A stretch of 64,000 bases of DNA from Gambelia wislizenii (Eukaryota; Chordata; Lepidosauria; Squamata; Crotaphytidae). The stretch lies in NCBI GenBank assembly GCA_030847615.1, contig JAUMIR010000005.1, positions 216,240,645-216,304,644 of the forward strand. Reading direction: 5' to 3'. The stretch's first letter is position 1; every line of letters begins with the position of its first letter. A program made the position numbers and the translations under genes. The notes beneath the pieces are model-generated. The model worked only from the letters and a program-made list of their open reading frames with translations. It had not been told where the DNA came from and did no database searches. Positions 34,532 to 47,394 of the stretch are shown in pieces.

Positions 34532-36158
34532 TACACTGATTCAATGGGTTTACTCTGTTTAGGATTCGTATTTGTATTTAGGCCAATGTTTGCATTAGAA
34601 TCTGTTGCAGTTTTTCTCACTCTTCTATTGTGGGTACTTGTACAGCTGCGATCAACTCTAATTTTTAAGTTCCCATATGACTTACCACATTTATTAAGCC
34701 TTTCTTTTAAAATATTTAAGCTGGAGTGTATGTGGGTTGTTTGTTCAGCTTCTCTAGTAAGTGCTTTTTCCAGTCTGAATTTGAAAATAAGATGCTACTC
34801 TGTTGTCACAAACCTGACATTTTCTTCAAAACATAGCTATTTTACATGTTGAAAGATGATCTACATAAGAATTGTCATGATGGATCATATCAAACTAAAA
34901 GGTGTGTTTACACAGATCATTAAATAATGCATATGAAAGTTTTAGTGGCAAACCATAAATTATGTAGCATGTTTGGGACAATTTTCAAGATCTGTTTATT
35001 TATTCTTTGTAAAAACAGAAGATACACATTTTAAAAAAAATGTATTCCCCTCCCCCAAATGACCCTCTTAATCGATGCCGGAAAAGATACATACACTTAA
35101 AATAAATCAGAAAACAGTAGCAAAATAGTTATATTTTTCTGTTTCTTAGAAATTAGGAATGGTTTTTGAGTCAAACATTAGAACTCACTTGGAAGTTGTT
35201 GGGTTTTTTTAACTTTTCCATTCTTAAAAAAAATGGTTCACTACACTACATCCTTCCCACTTAGAATACCTGAACTTATAGTGGCTGGCGATTCTTGGTG
35301 TAGAAGATTATGAGAGTTACATAAGAACTTAAATCTTTCCACCATGTCTCCAACTGGCACTTAAACTGAGCGACTCAGCCACTGATCCATGATCCTATGG
35401 CTATAATATGTAATTTATAAAGATCACCTTAAAATTCCTTCCCTTTTATCTGTAGAAAAGCCTTTCTGAAGTTTCATCTCCAGAAAATCTCAACACTATA
35501 ATGATTGGTGAAACCTCTGATGTGAAATAGGCTTAAATGCTTTTGAAAACTACAGGAGAAATTGAAGCAGCTCACTTCATTTCATAGGTTACCACTACTT
35601 CAGATATTCCTGTAGATCAAAAGCTTATGTCTCCATATTTTAAGTCATAAAACTATGAGATATTGCTGTCTGGAGTTTAACAGAGTTTAAGATCTAAATT
35701 AAGACCAGTCAGTCTGATATGATACTTTGAACAATTTCAGTATCATTGCATATGTAGGTCACCAGATATTTCTGTGTAATTATAATTGTTAGAAAGCAAG
35801 ATTTTTTTGTTCTACATTATACAACTCATAAGGAAATATTTGATTAACTTTTGTAGATTTTACCCTTAGACTTTAAAACTAGAAGTTGATTTACCATGAT
35901 ATGTCAAATTCTGTTAAATTGAGGGGGAGTATGAAGTTGGCTAGGAGACCTTGCAAGGTCCCATCATAATAGGGGGGCTCCAATAAAAAAGTTTCCATAC
36001 CTTGCCATATACAACTGTCTGAAGATGTGTGCTTTCTTGAAATTCTGTCCACAACCCATTTGATCCTTGGTTTTTCATACTAGGTCCTGTTCCTCAAAAC
36101 AGTTACTTTTTGAGAACTTTCTTCCAGAGGATTCATATTACTTTTTGATATACAGTTA
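34532..36158. other. Intergenic, nothing recognised
   Basis: AT-rich sequence without a supported gene or transposon; the open frame at 34502-34852 has no recognised motif. Confidence 0.45.
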
Positions 36159-36387
36159 CAGTGAGTCCTCGGTATTTACTGGGGTTTGGTTCCATGCCCC
36201 CTAATGGATACCAAAATCTGTGGATGTTCAAGTCCCATTATATACAATGGTGTAGTAAAACAGTGTCTCTTATATAAAATGGTGAACAACTCAAAGGTTT
36301 GCTTTTTTTGGAATTAAAAAAAAATATTTGGAGCAGCAATCAGCTGAATCCATGGATGCAGAACCTGTGGATACGGAGAGCCAACTG
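36159..36387. mobile_element. Tigger-like DNA element (diverged copy)
   Basis: It begins CAGTGAGTCCTCGGTATTTA and ends GATACGGAGAGCCAACTG with TA next to it. The interior has GGGGTTTGGTTCCATGCCCC and CAAGTCCCATTATATACAAT. It is more diverged from the other four than they are from each other. Confidence 0.75.
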
Positions 36388-36774
36388 TACTTCAACCCAA
36401 TGTTGTACTTGCCATTATTTTTATAATTAACAGCTCTTCTCAGGTTTGATTATACAGTATTACATCTCCATATTCAAAGCATTACTGTCCAGGAAAAACA
36501 GTGCATATAGAGGAAATGAGAAGACAGGATTGCTTGATTGACATTATAAACATTTCTTAATATGCTCACTGTGTGTCTTTAAAATGCAAATTAATTCATG
36601 ATTTCCCCCCTCCTTCTTTTATCCTTGTATCTTAAACATCATAGTGTGAATGTTAAAAGTGAGGGTTATTCTTTAATAGACAGTGACATTGGTCAAAGGA
36701 ACTGGTGCTGGGTTTCTGATTCCCCAAGGAGAGCAGAATTCCATAGACCCCTGCTGATTTATTTATTTATTTAA
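36388..36774. other. Intergenic, nothing recognised
   Basis: No feature identified; a short TTTATTTATTTA run leads into the RTE tail. Confidence 0.45.
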
Positions 36775-38165
36775 TATATTGTTGTTGTTAACTGCTGTCA
36801 AGTTGACTTTGACTTATGATGACCCTGTGAATGAGAGATCTCCAAGTCACCCTATCATCAACAGCTGTGCTCAGGTCTTGCAGTTTAAGGGTTGTGGCTT
36901 CCTTGATTGAGTCCATCCATCTGCAATGTGGTCTTTTTTTCATACTGACTACTACCTTACATCACCCAAGGAGACCTTCTGCTGTGCTTTCTGCAACTGG
37001 ACTTGTTTATCTCAGATTGGCCTTTTTGGTCATCAGTGCACTTGCAGAAAGCATGGGATGAGTCCTTCCTGAATCTTCATTTGCGAAGAAAAGCCAGAGA
37101 GTGAGAGAGAGAGAGAGGGACTACCTTACCAAGCATGATTGTCTTTTCTAGTGAGTCATCTCTTCTCATGATATGTCCAAAGTACAACAACCTCAGTTTA
37201 GTCATCTTGGCTTCTAGGGAGAGTTCAGGCTTCATTTGCTCTAGGACCCATTTATTTGTCTTTTTAGCAGTCCACCACCTATGCAGAGCTCGTCTCCAGC
37301 ACCACATTTCAAATGAGTTTATTTTCTTCCTTTCAGCTTTCTTCACTGTCCAGCATTCACAACCATACATAGAAATGGGGAATATGATGGCATGGACAAT
37401 CCCAACTTTAGTATTAAATGATATATCTTTACACTTCAGGATCTTATCTAGTTCCTTCATAGCTGCCCTTCCAAGTCCTACTGTGATTTCTTGACTGCAG
37501 TCTCCATTCTGATTAATGACTGAGCCAAGATATGGAAAATTTTGAACTATTTCAGTGTCTTCATTGTTTGCTTTAAAGTTTTGTAAATCATCTGTGGTCG
37601 TTATGTTTGCTTTCTTAATGTTCAGCTGTAAACCTGCCTTTGCACTTTCTTTCTTGACTTCCTTCAGTAATTGTTTCAAATCTTTGCTATTTTCAGCTAG
37701 TAGTATGGTGTCGTCTGTATATCTTAAACTGTTGATGTTTCTTCCTTCAATCTTCATGCCTTCTTCCTCCAAGTCTAATTCTGCTTTGCGTATGATACAT
37801 TCAATATATGTTAAACAGATAGGGTGATAAAATGCAGCCTTGTCTGATCCCCTTGCCAATTGGAAAACCATTTCCATATTCTATCCTGACAGTAGCCTCT
37901 TGTCCTGAGTACAAGTTATGCATCAGGACAATCAAATGTTGGGCACACACATTTCTTTAAGAGTGATCCATAGTTTTTCATGATCTACATAATCAAAGGC
38001 TTTACTATATTCTATAAAGCATAGGCTGATTTTCTTCTGAAATTCTTTGGTGTGCTCTATTATCCAATGCACATTTGCAATATGACCCCTTGTGCCTCTT
38101 CCTTGTCTGAACCGACCTTGAACATCTGGCATTTCTCACTCCCTATATGGTAAACACCTTTGTTG
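36775..38165 (-). mobile_element. BovB-like RTE LINE, 3' half, interrupted by another LINE
   Basis: On the minus strand, 38132-37932 encodes an RT segment (FRQGRGTRGHIANVHWIIEH, YSKAFDYVDHEKLW). 37877-37130 continues with the catalytic YTDD in SLRYTDDTILLAEN (usual form YADD). It goes on with MYGCECWTVKKAERKKI and LYFGHIMRRDDSLEKTIMLG, all typical of BovB/RTE. The 3' terminus at 36780-36800 (ATTGTTGTTGTTAACTGCTG in plus sense) matches RTE tails, also shared with Sauria SINEs. A frame change separates the two coding blocks, and a 159-bp LINE fragment lies inside at 36961-37119. It is inactive. Confidence 0.85.
36961..37119 (+). mobile_element. LINE 3' end with Cys2-His-Cys finger, 159-bp insertion (copy 3)
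   Basis: It contains the last coding part (CACCCAAGGAGACCTTCTGC through the finger) and the 3' tail, ending in a (GA)n run. ACTACCTTAC flanks it exactly at 36951-36960 and 37120-37129, a 10-bp target duplication inside the RTE. Confidence 0.9.
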
Positions 38166-38215
38166 TAGAATTTTGAGCATCATTTGCTTCCATGGGAAAT
38201 TAATGCAATGGTCCT

Positions 38216-38640
38216 GTGGTTACTGCAATACCTGGTTTATCCCACCTTTTTCCTGAATGGGACACAAGACAGCTCACAACATGAATTAAAACAAGTTACA
38301 TGAATTAAAATATAATAATAAAAAAGATTTAAAACAACAAAACTGTCATATTAAAAGATCAATACTTTAAAAAATCATTTTAAAACATAACAAGAACTAT
38401 AAAATGCAGCACACAAACCCTATTAAAGACTTTCTGCTTATTCAAATAAAAGGGTCTTTACAAGTAGAAGGAAAACAAGGAAGGGACCAGACTAGCCTCC
38501 TATGGCAGAGAGTTCCACAGGCTGAATGAAAGAAAACTGCTTGCAGAGCCAGAAAAAAAGTAGATCACCTTAGTGTGCAATCAGAATTCACTGGGGAGAC
38601 AGTGCACCAGCTCTCTAAGACCTCCTTACTTCCTTACCAT
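38216..38640 (-). mobile_element. L2-like LINE 3' end
   Basis: CCCACCTTTTTCCTGAATGG and CAAGACAGCTCACAACAT match the 3' termini at 14500 and 17255. The body (GCCTCCTATGGCAGAGAGTT) matches the 15050 region. It is 5'-truncated and without open coding. Confidence 0.6.
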
Positions 38641-39418
38641 GAAGCTAAAGAAGGCAGTAAGAATGTAAGGAGTGAGTAAAGCACACTTCTGGAACTGCAT
38701 GAAGTTCCCAAGCCTGTTTTTTTAAACCTCCTGCAACTCCCCTGGAACACCCTTTTTCTGGCAAAAAGAATGAATTGTCTCTCCTGGAAGTTGCCAAGAA
38801 TAGCTGCTCAACTTTTAAATAAATCACAGGTTGCCTTATACTCTAACATTACTATTTTAATGTATAGTTCATATTTTACAAAATACCCCCAACAATACTT
38901 TTTTTAGGCTTCCAGACCACCCTTTCAGTTTTTCCTCACTCTTTTGTGCGTCTTTTTAAAGTATTGTTCAGCCCCCAGAGGATCCCAAGGACAGAAATTT
39001 GGCCCTTGAACCCACTGAAGATGCTCCTCTCTGGACTAGAGGATGAGCTCTTTAATCTTATTCAATATTCATGGAATGATAGTATCAGAAAAGTAATAGA
39101 AGTCTGCAGCAGCAAAGACCAGCTCAGCAGCTTGTCAAGTCCTGCTGTTGGCTATCGTGGAGCTGTCCATGGTCCGGCTTCCAATTCACTGTAGTCTGCA
39201 TACAAAGTGACTTTTGACTTCAGAGGGACAGATTCAGTCCCAGATTTCAAAGGGAGTTACTCTCATGCTGCTAATAGGGGAAGAAATTGTATTGCATTTC
39301 TTTGACTGCCTTTGTTTCAAATCCCCTTAAAACCAATAACGAATGTGGCTTCCATCTATATTAGCTCTATATAAAAGCAATCTTAAACAACACTTAAGAA
39401 TAAAACAATCCACAAAAG
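38641..39418. other. Intergenic, nothing recognised
   Basis: No supported feature; the open frame at 38946-39194 has no known motif. Confidence 0.45.
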
Positions 39419-39510
39419 AGTGATGCCTTTATTGGCCAACTGAGATACACAAAACACATTGTGCCAGCTTTCAAAGCTCCACTGGCTTCTTCATCAGGCA
39501 AAAGATGTTA
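39419..39510 (-). mobile_element. Penelope-like 3'-end fragment
   Basis: The minus strand reads GATGAAGAAGCCAGTGGAGC, AAAGCTGGCACAATGTG, then GTTGGCCAATAAAGGCATCA. This resembles the 3' untranslated ends of Penelope-like elements of amniotes. Confidence 0.5.
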
Positions 39511-41044
39511 AAAATCATACAGGAGAAAGAAAAAAGTGACAGTGTTGGAGTCAGAGACCTACAGCTTGTATCAGATGTTTTCTCTGTTGTTCACTTAGTA
39601 TGGAGGGATCTTGTGCAGGTAGAGGCTACAACCTTCTTGTCCATGAAGGCCAGTAAATAAATGACAGTAAAATTTAAAGTCCATTAACATCAGTAAAAGT
39701 AACTCCTCTTGGGATCTAGAGTGTCTCTTTGTGAAGCCACAGGCCCTCTTTTCAAGTGGAGAATATTGAATTTCTCAGGAAGTCTTGGTTTGGAGCCCAT
39801 CTTGGCTATTTGGTTTCCAACAATCCAGACTCAACTGGACCAGTACAACCCAATCTGGAGTCCATATCCAAATGAAAATTCAGAAATCCATATCTTTGCA
39901 GATCCCATTGGATTGCATTGGAAAACTGAAAACAGTCTCTTTTCACAAAAGTTCATGATGTTTAGGGAACATGCGAGTCCCTTCAGAGTGGATAAACCCA
40001 TAAACAAAGCTGATAAAACTTATCAGATTGCAGACAGGTAGTTCCAGAGCTTTTTGTACTAGCCAAAATGCACACTTTTAAAAGTCAATCATGCCAATCT
40101 TTCTGCTTTTGTCCAAACACAGGCCTCTTAGTATTGGGGGCAGAGAAATATGTGCTGTGTTTCTGTCCTGTTGTTTTCTTGTGTGTGTTGTGTACAGTAA
40201 GATTTACTCTGGAGAGGAAGAGTCTATATGTACTATTTATCCCTCCCTAGCACTGTGAGTGCTGGTGAGATTATTGCCCTTGGTTGTAAGCTAGATCTGC
40301 CAATCAGCAAAGTCCAGCTTTTCCGGCGTTTTCCTTATATATGAGTATTGCTGTAGCAGACGCACCATCTTTTTTTTAAAAAAATAATGCAGTTATAAAT
40401 TGAGGACAGTTCAGAGTCAAATTGGGATGATAAGAATTGGTCCATCTCATCCCAATTCATTTTGGGATTCAGATGGGTCTGTTTCACAATTCTACTGCTT
40501 ACTGTCAACCCCACCTCCTGCTTTTCTTGCTCTATTTCATGCTAATGGAGGATATACATGAAAAATGTTTGTCTAAATAAGACAAGGAATTTTCTACTTG
40601 AAGGCTGACTTTAAAAAAGTATATTCCTGCAAATACATGGAATTATAATGACTATTTTCTGTGACCGTAACTTTTGCTGAGAGGCTGTATTTCATGATAT
40701 TGTATGAGAGCTTGCTGGGCTCAGGTGTAGGTTTGGGAGCTAGTAAAGTTTGCCTGTAGTGATATATAAGGTCTGCAGTTTGTCTCCAACTCTGATTAAA
40801 ATCCAAGCTAGAGAACCATTTCTAGTTTCTAGCCACCAGCTATCTGTTTCCAAACTTCTGTCCATCTTGATTCCCTAAACCATGCCTCCATTTCATCTAG
40901 GGTTGCCAATTCAACAGTATTCAATTTCCTGAGATTTCAGGTCCAAAAGCAGAGACCAGGACTACGTTGTTATTATATCATAGGACAACTGAGAAAGAGG
41001 CAGGGGCTGTTTCCCCTCCATAATACACTCATGGGCTGCAGTGT
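39511..41044. other. Intergenic, nothing recognised
   Basis: No gene or transposon identified. The open frame at 39709-40041 (110 codons) has no recognised domain or splice context. Confidence 0.45.
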
Positions 41045-41645
41045 CACTCCTAGCACAACTGGCTGCACAAACTGAAACATATCCAATAAAACAGGACAAA
41101 TAGGTGCCAAGATTACATCCACTGGACTGTCTCAACTACAGCATCCAAGTCAGAATGGATTCAAGCAATTTTGTCCACAAAGCATCTTGCAAATTCTTCA
41201 CAGTGGGCTGTCAAGTGGTCTTTGTTTTCTTCATGTGGGCCACAGTGTAACAGGTCCCATATAACTTGAGGCAGCACTGCTGGACCAGACTGTGTAGGCA
41301 CAATGGTGACAAAGAAGTATACTTTCTTTGCTGCCACAATTGCCAGTAAGCTTTGGCCTGTGCTCAGTCAGACTCACTCTTAAGTCTTTTGCCATTGTCA
41401 CTCTAGTCTCCATTATACTCGTTTTCATCACTGCCGGCTCCCTATTGAGCCAGGGGCTCACTTGGCTCCACTCCGTGGGAGGGGATGCCTAGAGCCAATT
41501 GTGTTCACCTCCCTGGCTATTTCTCTATTCCAGAGATCAGCCAGGGCTTCAACAGGATCACCTGGCAAGGCAATAGTGAACTCCACAAAAGCCATCAGGA
41601 ATTCATCGGGATTGATAAGTCTCCTGGGGTGGGCCATTATGCCTA
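41045..41645 (-). mobile_element. L2/CR1-group LINE, upstream ORF2 fragment
   Basis: The minus strand encodes FLMAFVEFTIALPGDPVEAL and LWNREIAREVN (41688-41458), a segment between endonuclease and RT of this LINE group, continuing degraded to 41045. The lower part matches 18620-18830, so both are copies of one family. Confidence 0.65.
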
Positions 41646-44014
41646 AAGCAAATGGCCAAATATTTAAAAAGGAGACACATAGTAACAATAGGAGATTTTA
41701 GTCACTCTGATATTTGTTGGAAGTCAAACTCTGTCAAGACTGCAAGGTCCAACAAAGTCCTTACTAGCATTGCAGACAATGTCATTGTACTAAAAGTGGA
41801 AGAAGCAACAAGGAGATCAGCTATTTTGGATGTGATTCTAAACTAACAGAGTTGAACTGGTCAGTGGGGTAGAAATAGCAGGATCCTTGGGTGGGAGTGA
41901 CCATGTCCTCTTGGGATTTGTTATACGGAGGAGAGAAGAAGCCAAATATACTCGGACTCACACTCTGGACTTCAATAAAGTGGATTTTGGTAAGCTTAGT
42001 TGAATACTGGGTGACATCCTATGGTCAGAAATTCTCAAAGGGAAGTGATTTCATGATGCTTGGGAGTTTCTTCAAGGTAAAATAGTGAAGGCACAGTTGC
42101 AAACAATTCTAATAAGGAAGAAAAGCGGGAGGTATATAAACAAACCAGGGTGGAAGTACGAAGAACGTTCAGATGAGCTAAGATTTAAAAGAGACACATA
42201 TAAGAAATGGAAGAAGGGAGAAACCACCAAAGAAGAATACATATAAACAAATAAATATTTATAGGGGGAAATCAGTAAAGCTAAATCTTAGAATGAGTTC
42301 AGACTCGCTAGAGACGTTAAAAATAATAAATTGTGTTGTTTGGCTATGTTTAGAGCAAGAGGAAGAACAAAGAAATGATAAGGCTACTGTGTAGAGAAAA
42401 TGGCAAAATGCTAACAGAAGAAAGAAAGAAGGCCAAATTATTTAATATCTTCTTGGCCTCAGTCTGCTCCCAGAGGGTAAACAGTCCTATAACTGGTGAA
42501 AATAGACTAATTCATGCAGTAAGAGGACTACAAGCCCAGAACAGGTAGAGAGGTAGTAAAGGAATATCTAGTGACTCTAAATGAATTCAACGCTACAGGG
42601 CTGGATGAGCTGCATCCAAGATACTAAAGTAACTTTCAGATGTAATCTCAGTGCCACTGTCAATAATATCTGAGGACTCTTGGAGGACAGAAGAGATCCA
42701 AGCAGGCTGGAGTAGGCCAAAAAGGCAAAAAATGAGGACCTGTGCAACAACTGACCAGTCAGTTTTACCAGTGATACCAAGAAAGATTCTAGAACAGGTA
42801 ATTAAACTGTCTGTGCTCACTGTGCCAGTATGGGTTTCTCAAAAACAAGCCATGCCAAACTAATCTTTTTTAAAATAGAGTTTCAAGGTTGGTGGGCCAG
42901 GGCAGTGCTGTGGATGTAGTATATCTTGATTTCAGTAAGGCTTTTGACAAGGTTCCTCATGATATTCTCACAGGCAAGCTGGTGAATGGTGGGCTAGACA
43001 GTATTACAGTTATGCAAATCTGTAATTGGTTGACAGAAAGAACTCAGAGGATGCTTGCCGATGGCTGCTCTTCATCCTGGAGAGAAGTGACTAGTGGGAT
43101 GCCTCAGGTTCTCTCCTGGGACTGTTGATGTTTAACATCTTTATAAATGACTTAGATGATGGAATAGAAGGCATGCTTATCAAATTTGCAAATGATACCT
43201 AATGGGGTGTGGTGGGATAGAGTAGTGAACACCCCAGAGGACAGGATCAGAATTCAAAATGACCTTGACACATTGGATAGCTGGGCCCAAACTAACAAAA
43301 TGAATTTCAACAGGGATAAATGTATGGTGATACATCTAGACAGGAAAAAATGAAATGCACAAATATAGGATGGGTGACACCTGATTTGAAGGCAGTACAC
43401 ATGAAAAGGATCTTGGGGTCTTAATTGACCACAGGCTAAATATGAGTCAACATTGTGATGTGGCAGCCAAAAAAGCCAATGGAATTCTGGGGTGTATCAA
43501 CAAGAGTATATTGTACAGATCAAGGAAGTAGTCCCACTCTATTCTGCTTTGGTCAGACCTCACCTGGAATACTGTGTCCAGTTCTAGGCATGAAAGTTCA
43601 AGAAGCATATCAACAAGCTGGAATGTGGCCAGGGAAGAGCAACTAAGATGACCAAAGGTATGGAAACTAAGCCTTATGAGGAATGACTAAGGGAGCTGGG
43701 GGTGGTTAGCTTGGAGAAGAGAAGACTGAGAGGTGACATAATATCCACCTTTAAATATCTAAAGGGATGTCATGTAGAAGGTGGAGTAAGCTTGTTTTCT
43801 GCTATTCCAGAGACTGGAACACAAACCAATTTCTTTTTCGGTAAAAGAAATTCCACCTAAACATTGGAATGACATGTTTTACTGTTAAGAGCTGTTTGAG
43901 AATGGAATAAGCTGTCTCGGAGAGTGGCAGTCATTGGCAATCTTTAAACAAAGCTTGGATGGATATCTTTCAGGAGTGCTTTAGCTGAGATCCCTTCCAG
44001 CTCTAAGATTCTAA
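41646..44014 (+). mobile_element. CR1 LINE, long degraded copy (endonuclease end, RT, 3' end)
   Basis: The plus strand reads in order: endonuclease end (VTIGDFSHSDICW; EATRRSAILDVILN) at 41652-41846; linker; RT with VDVVYLDFSKAFDKVPHD at 42903-42960; and a catalytic box at 43185-43196 encoding FAND in place of FADD. Then come CR1 C-terminal blocks, and a 3' end near 44010 (CCCTTCCAGCTCTAAGATTC). There are many frame breaks. It is the longest CR1 here and an old copy. Confidence 0.87.
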
Positions 44015-45849
44015 CCGGGAATGATGTAACATCATTTCTGATTTTGATTTTCACACAACAACCACCCCACAAATCTAGTCTTTATTTTGCGAGTTTGAGA
44101 GTGGTTGAAGGCCAAGAGGAGCCAAACTGTCACATTTATATGTAGGTTTGAGTGTTTGTGTTTGGTGGGCATATTTTGGCTGAAATGTTGTTTGTTTTGT
44201 TTTGTTAAAAAATGGAGTCAGGAGCTTTGGGTTGTCTATGGATCTGCAAAATAGCCACTGGGCTCATGCAGCTTACAAGCTGCACTTTCCCCACCTTCAT
44301 CATTGGGGGTGCATTCTTGTGATGTCACAGAGACAGACCAGGCAAGGTTTGGGAGCCAGGTCAGAACTTCCAACTGTGTCAACTGATTACAGAATTGGGC
44401 ATGAAGATGTGCCCAGAATTTACATGAAACTCAGCTAACTGAGGGCCAGGCAAGTGGCAAAATAAGTCCAGAAGCAGCAGCAGTTGCTGCCATTCTTGCT
44501 AGGACTTGCATACAAGATCTGGAAGGTTTTTCCAGACCCTCATCTGCTTCTAGGGATTGTGGAAGACTCATTGCCAGCTCCCAGGGAGTTTCCCCTCCCC
44601 GCAGAGCTTATGCAGCTGCTGCCACAAGAATAACACTGTCTCTCCTCTTTCTGCCTTGCTCCAAGTGGTACAATGGGCCCAAGTGCATAACCCCACAGTT
44701 CCCACCCCTCATGTCTGAACTTTAGCTGCACCAATACATTGTCCAAGTGCAACACATATAAGCATGTTGGTACTGAGCCAGAGTGCTCTGGTGCCAGCTG
44801 AGAATGTATGGAGATGGGTGACCAGGCTTTAAAATTACCTCATAAAGAAAAATAAATCTTCCACTTCTTCCACTGCTACTCATGCAAACCTACCCCCATC
44901 TGTTTGAGCTGTACTAAGATAGTAGAAATGTAACTTTCCACCCCTTCTCTGAAATGCAACTAGGAGAAACTCCTGTGGCTATTTGGGGGAAGGAGAATGT
45001 ACCTTTCTATTGGCTGTTGCATTGCAGAGAGGGAAGAGAGCTCAAGAATCTCCTCTTCTCTCTTTTCATGACCAGTAGTGCTGCTAGGGTTGAAAGACCA
45101 CTGGGCAAGATAATCCGAGCATACCCCACATGCACATATTCATAGTTGCTCGTTTTTATCTTCTTTCATGCTCAGGCTTTATCCTACCACAGTTCATAGA
45201 CCTTTAGGCATGACTTCACCATTCACAGAAAATGTTTTTTTATAACCTCTTTTTAAAAAAATAATAATAATGGTGATCATCAGTTCACAAATTCATTTTA
45301 TGAAGAGTTTATAGTGTATATATTTGTATAGGTTTTATAAATTAAAATGAAAAATATTTGTATGTGTGTGTGTGTAATAAATGGATGCACAATTGATGGT
45401 CCTCATCCTTTTGTGAGTACTGTCAGGATATGTATTCCATTGCCTACATACACAGGCATATCTCAGTTAACAAAGCCTCTGACAAAGATGCTCCTTCTTA
45501 CAAAAATATTTTTATACACACCCAGCCCCCAGTCCTCCTTCTCCTCCTAGTTCTCCATCCACCTGGAAGTAATTTTTTTAGCAGCATCAGCACTGGAAGG
45601 ATGGTGAAGGAGGGCTGGAAACACACGGACTTTCAGTATCCGGTTGAAGCAGTCTGTCTGCAATAAAGCTTCAGCTGGGAACAAATAAGAGTTTGCTCTA
45701 GCTGATCCTACTGTAGCTGGGTGGTCTTGCCTACAACAGGCAAAGTAAACAGCAGCTGCCACCTGAATCTTTTACTAAGCATGCATGAACATGCAACAGA
45801 GAGAAAAGGAAAAAAGCCGACAAGCATGACTCACTAGCTATACTAGGCA
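44015..45849. other. Intergenic, nothing recognised
   Basis: A (TG)n run lies at about 45361-45374. No splice-supported exon or known repeat was recognised. Confidence 0.45.
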
Positions 45850-46060
45850 TATTAAAAAAACATAGATGTATAAGATTGGCCACCAAAATGGAAATCATAA
45901 GAAAAGTGGAATTTGTTGAAAGAAATAAAAAACCAAGATGCATTTGGGAAGAAGATTTCAAATGGTCTCTAGGAGGTTCAAAATGTTTTTACATGGTTGT
46001 TTCATTTTATATGTGCATATTGTTAGTTTGGAATAAAAAGTTTGCTGAAACATGTTGAAC
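45850..46060 (+). mobile_element. Possible L1 ORF2 C-terminal fragment and 3' end
   Basis: The frame at 45876-46058 encodes ATKMEIIRKVEFVERNKKPR and CIWEEDFKW, which resembles the C-terminal end of vertebrate L1 ORF2 proteins. This is weak and could be chance. Confidence 0.3.
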
Positions 46061-46071
46061 TTTCCTTCCTT

Positions 46072-46141
46072 CCCTTTCCCTTTCCCTTTCCCTTTCCCTT
46101 TCCCTTTCCCTTTCCCTTTCCCTTTCCTTTTTTTTTTTTTT
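46072..46141. repeat. (CCCTTT)n microsatellite with T-run
   Basis: About nine perfect CCCTTT units are followed by a run of about 14 T. All pyrimidines lie on the plus strand, so the tract could form a triplex. It is not the vertebrate telomere repeat. Confidence 0.93.
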
Positions 46142-46327
46142 GGCAGTTTAGGAACCTATCCCTACCCTTTCCATGTTCTTTTTTGCTTCTGTTAAAGAAA
46201 TAATGCCCAGGAACACATCTACTTTGTTAGTTGAGGTATACTGGTAAACTTATTAAAAATAAGTGCTGTTGTGAAATGCAAATGTACAACAAATGTATTT
46301 ATTTAGTGTGGGTTTTAACTTACTTGC

Positions 46328-46368
46328 TTGAGCCATCTCATGGTGTTTTGAGCCATCTCATGGTGTTT
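46328..46368. repeat. 20-bp direct duplication
   Basis: TGAGCCATCTCATGGTGTTT occurs twice in immediate succession. Confidence 0.9.
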
Positions 46369-47394
46369 ACTTAGAAGCACCCAGGATTGAACCTATTTAT
46401 AATTAAGTCCCTTCATATAGTCTTAGCAGTTGATGGTTGAGAGAAATAAAAGATAAATGAGCTGAACTTTTTAAGTGAAACAGGTGCACTCATCACATGT
46501 GCCATCATCACATAAGTCAATGTGTACACTGGGACTCCAAACAGCTTAATGAGGATGCTCATAAGGCAAACAAGCAGTGGCTGCCAGTAGGTGGTACAGG
46601 AAGAGAAGTAATAACAATCAAGTGAAACAGCAGTGCAAAGCAATTTCTTTTCCTATTCCTTAGTGATAATTTAAGCTATTAACCTAAATAAACCTAAAGG
46701 TGTCTATCTAGGTTTGTTGAATACCTCTGTGGATTGCAAGTGGGGAAGAAAGTCTGTAAATACAAAACAGGATATAATTTCAATTACATCTTCTCCAAAT
46801 GTGTTCAGTTTGTAGTACTGTACAACATTAAAACCTTATTGCAATAATTTCTCACACTCCACCTTTCCCATCCCAGTTGTCTCAATTTTTTTTTTAAGAA
46901 AAGAAATTAAAAGCCTAGTTTGGGCATTTGAGAATTTTCCAAATGAACAGAATTAAATAATATTTGTAGTACAACTATAATTCCTCTTCACAACTTTATT
47001 ATTATTGGAATTAACACAAAGTTCTAATACTGCTGAAGATAAATTCAGATCAGTTTTCTAAGTAGTGATTAAGCATTCTTTCTTTTGAGCATTGGAAAAT
47101 GAATTTGTTAACTACACTAGTAAAACGTGCATGTTAATTTTGGGTGGCTCGCTTTCCTTCTCATATTAACAACCAGAAGGGGGCACATTCTGGAGTAAAG
47201 CTATTAACAGAATCACTTCTAGAAACATTCTGAAGAGGAGAATATAGACATACTTTTTGTGGGTGAAAGGTAGAATGCTGCTGCCAGGGACATGATTGCA
47301 TACCAGGATATAGATATACATGTTCTTCAGGCTGACCAGAACAACACTTCCTCAGCACATGCACCCAAAAATCTCTCCGTCTATGATTTCTAGG
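46369..47394. other. Intergenic, nothing recognised
   Basis: AT-rich sequence; no feature found before the Penelope-like element. Confidence 0.45.

Noticed and set aside
39709..40041. 110-codon plus-strand frame as an exon
   Set aside because: No acceptor/donor pair in phase and no recognised protein family. It cannot be supported.
45876..46058. Independent small gene
   Set aside because: The 60-codon frame resembles the end of L1 ORF2 more than a host gene; it is kept only as a low-confidence L1 fragment.
46072..46127. Interstitial telomere repeat
   Set aside because: The unit is CCCTTT, not CCCTAA/TTAGGG.
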